From positions 33,513 to 97,512 of the forward strand of contig CAZCAC010000019.1 of assembly GCA_964496575.1 (NCBI GenBank): 64,000 nt of DNA, in the 5' to 3' direction. Source of the stretch: CAZCAC01 sp964496575 (GTDB taxonomy: Bacteria; Planctomycetota; UBA1135; GCA-002686595). The position numbers were made by a program, and so were the translations under genes. Positions 60,713 through 64,000 of this stretch are shown in pieces (the first letter of the stretch is position 1; every line of letters begins with the position of its first letter). Below the pieces are notes generated by a model that made no database searches, was not told the origin of the DNA, and saw only the letters and a list, made by a program, of their open reading frames with translations.

Positions 60713-62014
60713 ATGACCGAGCAAGTCCAACCTGAAGGCCTCGTGGGCCGCGGCAACGACGACGGTGCCGAGCTCTTCCGGCAGTGGTACAGCGAGCTCT
60801 CGGAGACGGCGAAGACCGGGGGGCAGTCCGCCTACGTCTTCGTGATGGGCAGCATCAACGAGATCCTCAAGGTCTTCGATCTGCCCGTGGTCTTCCCCGA
60901 GATCAACTCGCTGCAGACCGCGGTGCGGCACATGGCGCACGAGCTCCTCGACGAGGCGGAGGACTACGGCTACTCGCCGGACATCTGCGGCTACGTCAAG
61001 GCGGATGTCGCGGTGCAGCTGCGCGGCGGGGACCACCCGATGGGCCAGATGCCCCCGCCCAGCCTCGCGGTGCTCACCAACGCCTGCAACACCTACATCA
61101 AGTGGGCGGAGATCTGGGAGCGGATGTACGACATCCCGATCTTCACCCTGGACGTTCCCGGCACCCGGCAGGCGGGACTGGTCACCTGGGCCGGCGACGA
61201 CGACTACGAGAACGATCGCCGCTACGTCGAGGCCCAGCTGCGCGAGCTGATCACACTCTGCGAGAAGGTCACCGGGAAGAAGTTCGACATCGACAAGCTG
61301 CGCGAGGTACTCGGCCACGCCAACACGATGACCCGCGGCTGGAAGCGCGTGCTCGAGCTCAACCAGGCGAAACCCTCGGTCTTCAACGCACTGACCGACG
61401 GCACGATCTACCTCGGCGTCGCCAACGGCTTCCGCGGGACGCCCGAGGGAGCTCGCTACTTCGACGAGCTCGTCGAGGAGATGGAGTACAAGGCGGAGCA
61501 CGGGATCGGGACGCTGACCGACGAGCTCTACCGCCTGGTCTTCGTCGGCGTGCCCTGCTACCCGATCTTCCGCCGCTTCAACGAGCTCTTCACCGAGTGG
61601 CGCGGGACCTTCGTCAACTCGACCTACCTCTGGTTCGCCTCCGGCGGCACCAACCGCGGCTTCGAGTACGATCTCGAGGACCCGATCAAGAGCCTGTCCG
61701 AGGGCGTGCTGATCAGCGTTCGCGACGCGATGGACAGCATGTTCCACCAGGACCGGATGCTGGTCGACATGGTCGACGATTTCGGCATCGACGGCATCGT
61801 CTACCACCCGATCAAGAGCTGCCGCACCGTCTCCACGGGTCTCGCGGACAGCCGGCGCTACTTCTCCGAGCAGCGCGACATTCCCAGCCTCTTCATCGAA
61901 TCCGACATGATGGACCGCCGCGTCGTCTCCGAGGCGCAGATGAAGAACCGGGTCGACGCATTCTTCGAAGGCCTCGCTTCCCGCCGCCACCAGGCTCGGG
62001 CGGCCGGCGTCTGA
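60713..62014 (+). CDS. bcrB: ATP-dependent benzoyl-CoA reductase subunit, BcrB/BzdO type
   Basis: The 433-residue protein has the second 2-hydroxyacyl-CoA dehydratase-like fold. Visible are PPPSLAVLTNACNTYIKWAEIW (conserved Cys), LDVPGTRQAG, VFVGVPCYPIFRRF (cluster Cys) and VYHPIKSCRTVSTGLADSRRYF (Cys). It pairs with the BcrC-type protein. GGAGGA precedes ATG 60713. Size and neighbours (two distinct ATPase genes behind) favour benzoyl-CoA reductase over 2-hydroxyglutaryl-CoA dehydratase, which uses a single homodimeric activator. Confidence 0.88.
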   Translation: MTEQVQPEGLVGRGNDDGAELFRQWYSELSETAKTGGQSAYVFVMGSINEILKVFDLPVVFPEINSLQTAVRHMAHELLDEAEDYGYSPDICGYVKADVAVQLRGGDHPMGQMPPPSLAVLTNACNTYIKWAEIWERMYDIPIFTLDVPGTRQAGLVTWAGDDDYENDRRYVEAQLRELITLCEKVTGKKFDIDKLREVLGHANTMTRGWKRVLELNQAKPSVFNALTDGTIYLGVANGFRGTPEGARYFDELVEEMEYKAEHGIGTLTDELYRLVFVGVPCYPIFRRFNELFTEWRGTFVNSTYLWFASGGTNRGFEYDLEDPIKSLSEGVLISVRDAMDSMFHQDRMLVDMVDDFGIDGIVYHPIKSCRTVSTGLADSRRYFSEQRDIPSLFIESDMMDRRVVSEAQMKNRVDAFFEGLASRRHQARAAGV

Positions 62015-62032
62015 TTACCAGGAGCAATAACC

Positions 62033-62845
62033 ATGTCCTATGCAGCCGGAGTCGACGTCGGGTCCACCCAGACCAAGGCGGCGATCATCAACATCGACAG
62101 GAAGCTCGTCTCCCAGGCGATCATCGACACGGGCGCCAACGTGGTGCTGGCCGCCGAGAAGGCGTTCCAGCAGGCGCTCGAAGGGGCCGGCCTCACCGAG
62201 GAGGAAGTGGAGTACGTGGTGGGCACGGGTTACGGGCGCTACCGCGTGACCTTCGGCAACACGCAGGTGACCGAGATCAGCTGCCACGGCCGCGGCGCGG
62301 TGCAGCTCTTTCCGGAGACGCGCACGGTCGTCGACATGGGCGGGCAGGACACCAAGGCGATCCGCGTCAGCCCGAATGGCGAGATCGTCGACTTCTGCAT
62401 GAACGACAAGTGCGCCGCCGGCACCGGCCGTTTCCTCGGCGCCGCCGCCTCGGCGCTGGACATCCCGCTGAACCAACTCGGTCCGACCGCGCTCGCGGCG
62501 GACAAGTCGGTGCGGATCAGCACCACCTGCACCGTCTTCGCCGAGTCGGAGGTTCTCTCCTGGCTCGGCAAGGGCAAGAAGATCGAGGAGATCCTCTGGG
62601 GTGTCCACCAGTCGATCGCGTCGCGTTCCGCCGGGTTGATGCGCCGCGTCGGAGTCGAGGACCAGGTGACCTTCACCGGCGGCGTGACGCGCAATACGGC
62701 GATGGTCGAGGCCCTCGAGCAGAAGCTGGAGACGAAGCTGAACGTCAGCGAGGACTCGCACATCATCGGTGCCCTGGGAGCGGCGCTCTTCGCTCTCGAT
62801 CACATCCTGGAAGCCCGGGTCCCCCACCCGGTCACGGAGGCCTAG
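62033..62845 (+). CDS. Benzoyl-CoA reductase ATPase/electron-activator subunit 1 (BcrD/BcrA-type)
   Basis: The 270-residue ASKHA-fold ATPase carries AAGVDVGSTQTKAAII (phosphate 1), VVDMGGQDTKAIRV (phosphate 2), and conserved cysteines that bridge a [4Fe-4S] cluster across the dimer in NDKCAAGTGRFL and STTCTVFAESEV, followed by TFTGGVTRN. It couples ATP hydrolysis to one-electron transfer to BcrBC. At about 270 residues both ATPases are the short form, as in the Azoarcus-type BzdP/BzdQ, not the longer Thauera BcrA. Confidence 0.88.
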   Translation: MSYAAGVDVGSTQTKAAIINIDRKLVSQAIIDTGANVVLAAEKAFQQALEGAGLTEEEVEYVVGTGYGRYRVTFGNTQVTEISCHGRGAVQLFPETRTVVDMGGQDTKAIRVSPNGEIVDFCMNDKCAAGTGRFLGAAASALDIPLNQLGPTALAADKSVRISTTCTVFAESEVLSWLGKGKKIEEILWGVHQSIASRSAGLMRRVGVEDQVTFTGGVTRNTAMVEALEQKLETKLNVSEDSHIIGALGAALFALDHILEARVPHPVTEA

Positions 62846-62848
62846 AGC

Positions 62849-63670
62849 ATGAGTATCACCGCGGGAATCGACGTCGGTTCGACCTACGCCAAGGCCGTCG
62901 TGCTGGGCGGCGACGGGAAGATGCTGGCGCGGGCGATGTGCCCTTCGGGTTTCAAGCTGGGCGAGATCGCCGAGAAGACCTATCTCCTTGCCCTGCAGAA
63001 CGCGGACCTCGAACGGGACGACATCGACTACGTCGTCGCCACCGGGATCGGCCGCCACCAGGTGACCTTCCGCGACGTCCACGTCACCGATCTCACCGCC
63101 ACGGCCCGTGGAGCGGCGCGCTTGTTCCCCGAAACGCGGACGGTGCTCGACGTCGGCGGCCAGACGATGAAGGCGAGCCGCATCGACGGCGACGGCAAGG
63201 TGATCTCGTTCCGGCTGAACGACAAGTGCGCCGCCGGAACGGGCGCGTTCCTGGAGAAGACCGCGCGCTACATGGGCTACGAGACCGAGGAGATCGGGCC
63301 GCTGATGGTCACCTCGCGCGAGCCGGTGCCGATCTCCGGCGTGTGCGCGGTCTTCGCCGAGTCGGAGGTGATCAACCATCTCTCGCTGGGCACGCCCCCT
63401 TCGGACATCATGCAGGGCGCGATCGAGTCGCTGACCGGCCGCTCGGTCCAGCTGATGAAGCGGGTCAAGGCGGAGCCCGAGTACACGCTCATAGGCGGCA
63501 TCCTGCGCTTCCAGACGATGGCCCGGACGGTGCGGAAGCTGCTGGAGAGCGAGGTGAACGTCCCCGAGGGTGACATGGTGCAGTATGTCGGCGCGCTCGG
63601 CTCGGCGATCCTCGGCCAGCGCCGCCTGGAGAAGCTCGGTAGCACGGCCCCGGCTCGGGCGCAGGTCTGA
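62849..63670 (+). CDS. Benzoyl-CoA reductase ATPase/electron-activator subunit 2 (BcrA/BcrD-type)
   Basis: This 273-residue paralogue of the previous subunit starts at 62849, 3 bases after its stop. It has ITAGIDVGSTYAKAVVL, VLDVGGQTMKASRI, NDKCAAGTGAFLEK, ISGVCAVFAESEV and LIGGILRFQ, with the two cluster cysteines conserved. The distinct GGQTMKAS in place of GGQDTKAI shows the two ATPases are specialised, as in class I benzoyl-CoA reductases, where they form a heterodimer. Confidence 0.88.
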   Translation: MSITAGIDVGSTYAKAVVLGGDGKMLARAMCPSGFKLGEIAEKTYLLALQNADLERDDIDYVVATGIGRHQVTFRDVHVTDLTATARGAARLFPETRTVLDVGGQTMKASRIDGDGKVISFRLNDKCAAGTGAFLEKTARYMGYETEEIGPLMVTSREPVPISGVCAVFAESEVINHLSLGTPPSDIMQGAIESLTGRSVQLMKRVKAEPEYTLIGGILRFQTMARTVRKLLESEVNVPEGDMVQYVGALGSAILGQRRLEKLGSTAPARAQV

Positions 63671-63915
63671 TGGCCGCGGACACTGGCGAGCTCGTTCCGG
63701 CGGACGTCGACCTGGTGGCGTCGGGGTGGACCCGGCGCAACCGGACGGCAGCGGCGCAGGTGCCGGAGCTGCGGGCGATGTACGAGGAGCTCGGCTTCGA
63801 GGTGCTGGTGCAGGAGTCGGTGCGGGGGGACTTCGAGGAGAAGTGCGGTAGCTGTGGGGATGCGGCGGCGTGCTCGTTGGTGCTCGTCTATACGCGGGTC
63901 AATGGGTCGGGGTAG
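63670..63915 (+). CDS. Small Cys-containing protein at the end of the benzoyl-CoA reductase operon
   Basis: The 81-residue protein starts at ATG 63670, sharing the A of its start with the previous stop, so it is translationally coupled. It has no signal or membrane helix. The C-terminal half has KCGSCGDAAACSLVLVYTR, three cysteines that could bind metal or form a disulfide. I do not recognise the family. Position suggests a role with the reductase (assembly, ferredoxin docking or regulation), which is inference. Confidence 0.6.
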   Translation: MAADTGELVPADVDLVASGWTRRNRTAAAQVPELRAMYEELGFEVLVQESVRGDFEEKCGSCGDAAACSLVLVYTRVNGSG

Positions 63916-63920
63916 CGGGA

Positions 63921-64000
63921 CATCGGGCACGGAGGAAACAGAGAGCACGGCGGGTTCACACGGAGATCACAGAGACGCGGAGCGACACAGAGGGAACAGA
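63921..64000. repeat. Short imperfect direct repeats at the right edge
   Basis: Units related to CACGGAGNNNACAGAGA recur in a row (near 63929, 63954, 63974 and 63985) and run off the window edge. They look like a low-complexity dispersed intergenic repeat rather than a gene. Confidence 0.45.

Noticed and set aside
60784..63573. Plus-strand frame of 929 codons over the benzoyl-CoA reductase genes
   Set aside because: It spans four well-defined genes in other frames and is Arg-rich without domains.
59526..63670. 2-hydroxyglutaryl-CoA dehydratase with its activator
   Set aside because: That enzyme uses one activator gene (hgdC); here two different ATPase genes follow, as in class I benzoyl-CoA reductase.

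Overview
The window looks like a high-GC chromosomal segment from a member of the Planctomycetota. This is an inference. It rests on five secreted proteins ending in the same Cys-rich C-terminal module (YCFGD...PCPC..N.NDGS.PGSGC...W.P), a hydrazine-synthase-alpha-related cytochrome, an ECF sigma factor with a C-terminal membrane helix, and secreted FG-GAP, GH127 and DUF5107/TPR proteins. I saw no rRNA, tRNA, CRISPR array or insertion sequence.

Region 1 (1-25.9 kb, minus strand) is an anaerobic/respiratory island. Past a truncated ECF sigma gene at the left edge, one unbroken run of minus-strand genes is transcribed from about 22.05 kb down to 0.8 kb: dihaem cytochrome c, narG, narH, narJ, narI, narK, the six-gene Alternative Complex III (actABCDEF), a universal stress protein, dsrA, dsrB and a dsrL-like flavoprotein. 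Most junctions are short or overlapping. A GG-N10-GC sigma-54 promoter (22084-22097) lies just upstream of the first gene. A histidine kinase / NtrC-family pair (22240-25898) lies directly behind it and is the obvious activator candidate. The whole run would therefore be a single sigma-54-controlled programme joining nitrate respiration, quinol:cytochrome c oxidoreduction and dissimilatory-type sulfite reductase.

Region 2 (26.2-28.9 kb, plus strand) holds a hemerythrin gene with a strong hairpin behind it, then a NarK-type nitrate/nitrite transporter fused to a DoxX-like membrane domain. That fusion gene has its own very good sigma-54 promoter (27016-27030), so it probably belongs to the same regulon.

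Region 3 (29-57.5 kb) is an accessory region of exported proteins: a purple-acid-phosphatase-like metallophosphoesterase, a cysteine-desulfurase-like PLP enzyme, a secretin-N-like protein, an orphan HzsA-related dihaem protein, three FG-GAP propeller proteins, a cysteine synthase next to a Tat-exported Nif3-like protein, a GH127 enzyme, a DUF5107/TPR protein with a glycosidase-like lipoprotein, and several uncharacterised proteins.

Region 4 (57.5-64 kb) is an aromatic-degradation cluster: a glutaryl-CoA-dehydrogenase-like gene divergent from a TetR regulator, a perfect 22-bp operator palindrome between them, and, overlapping the regulator's stop codon, the four genes of an ATP-dependent (class I) benzoyl-CoA reductase plus a small Cys-rich protein. 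With the nar genes this suggests anaerobic oxidation of aromatics (and possibly reduced sulfur) with nitrate as acceptor.
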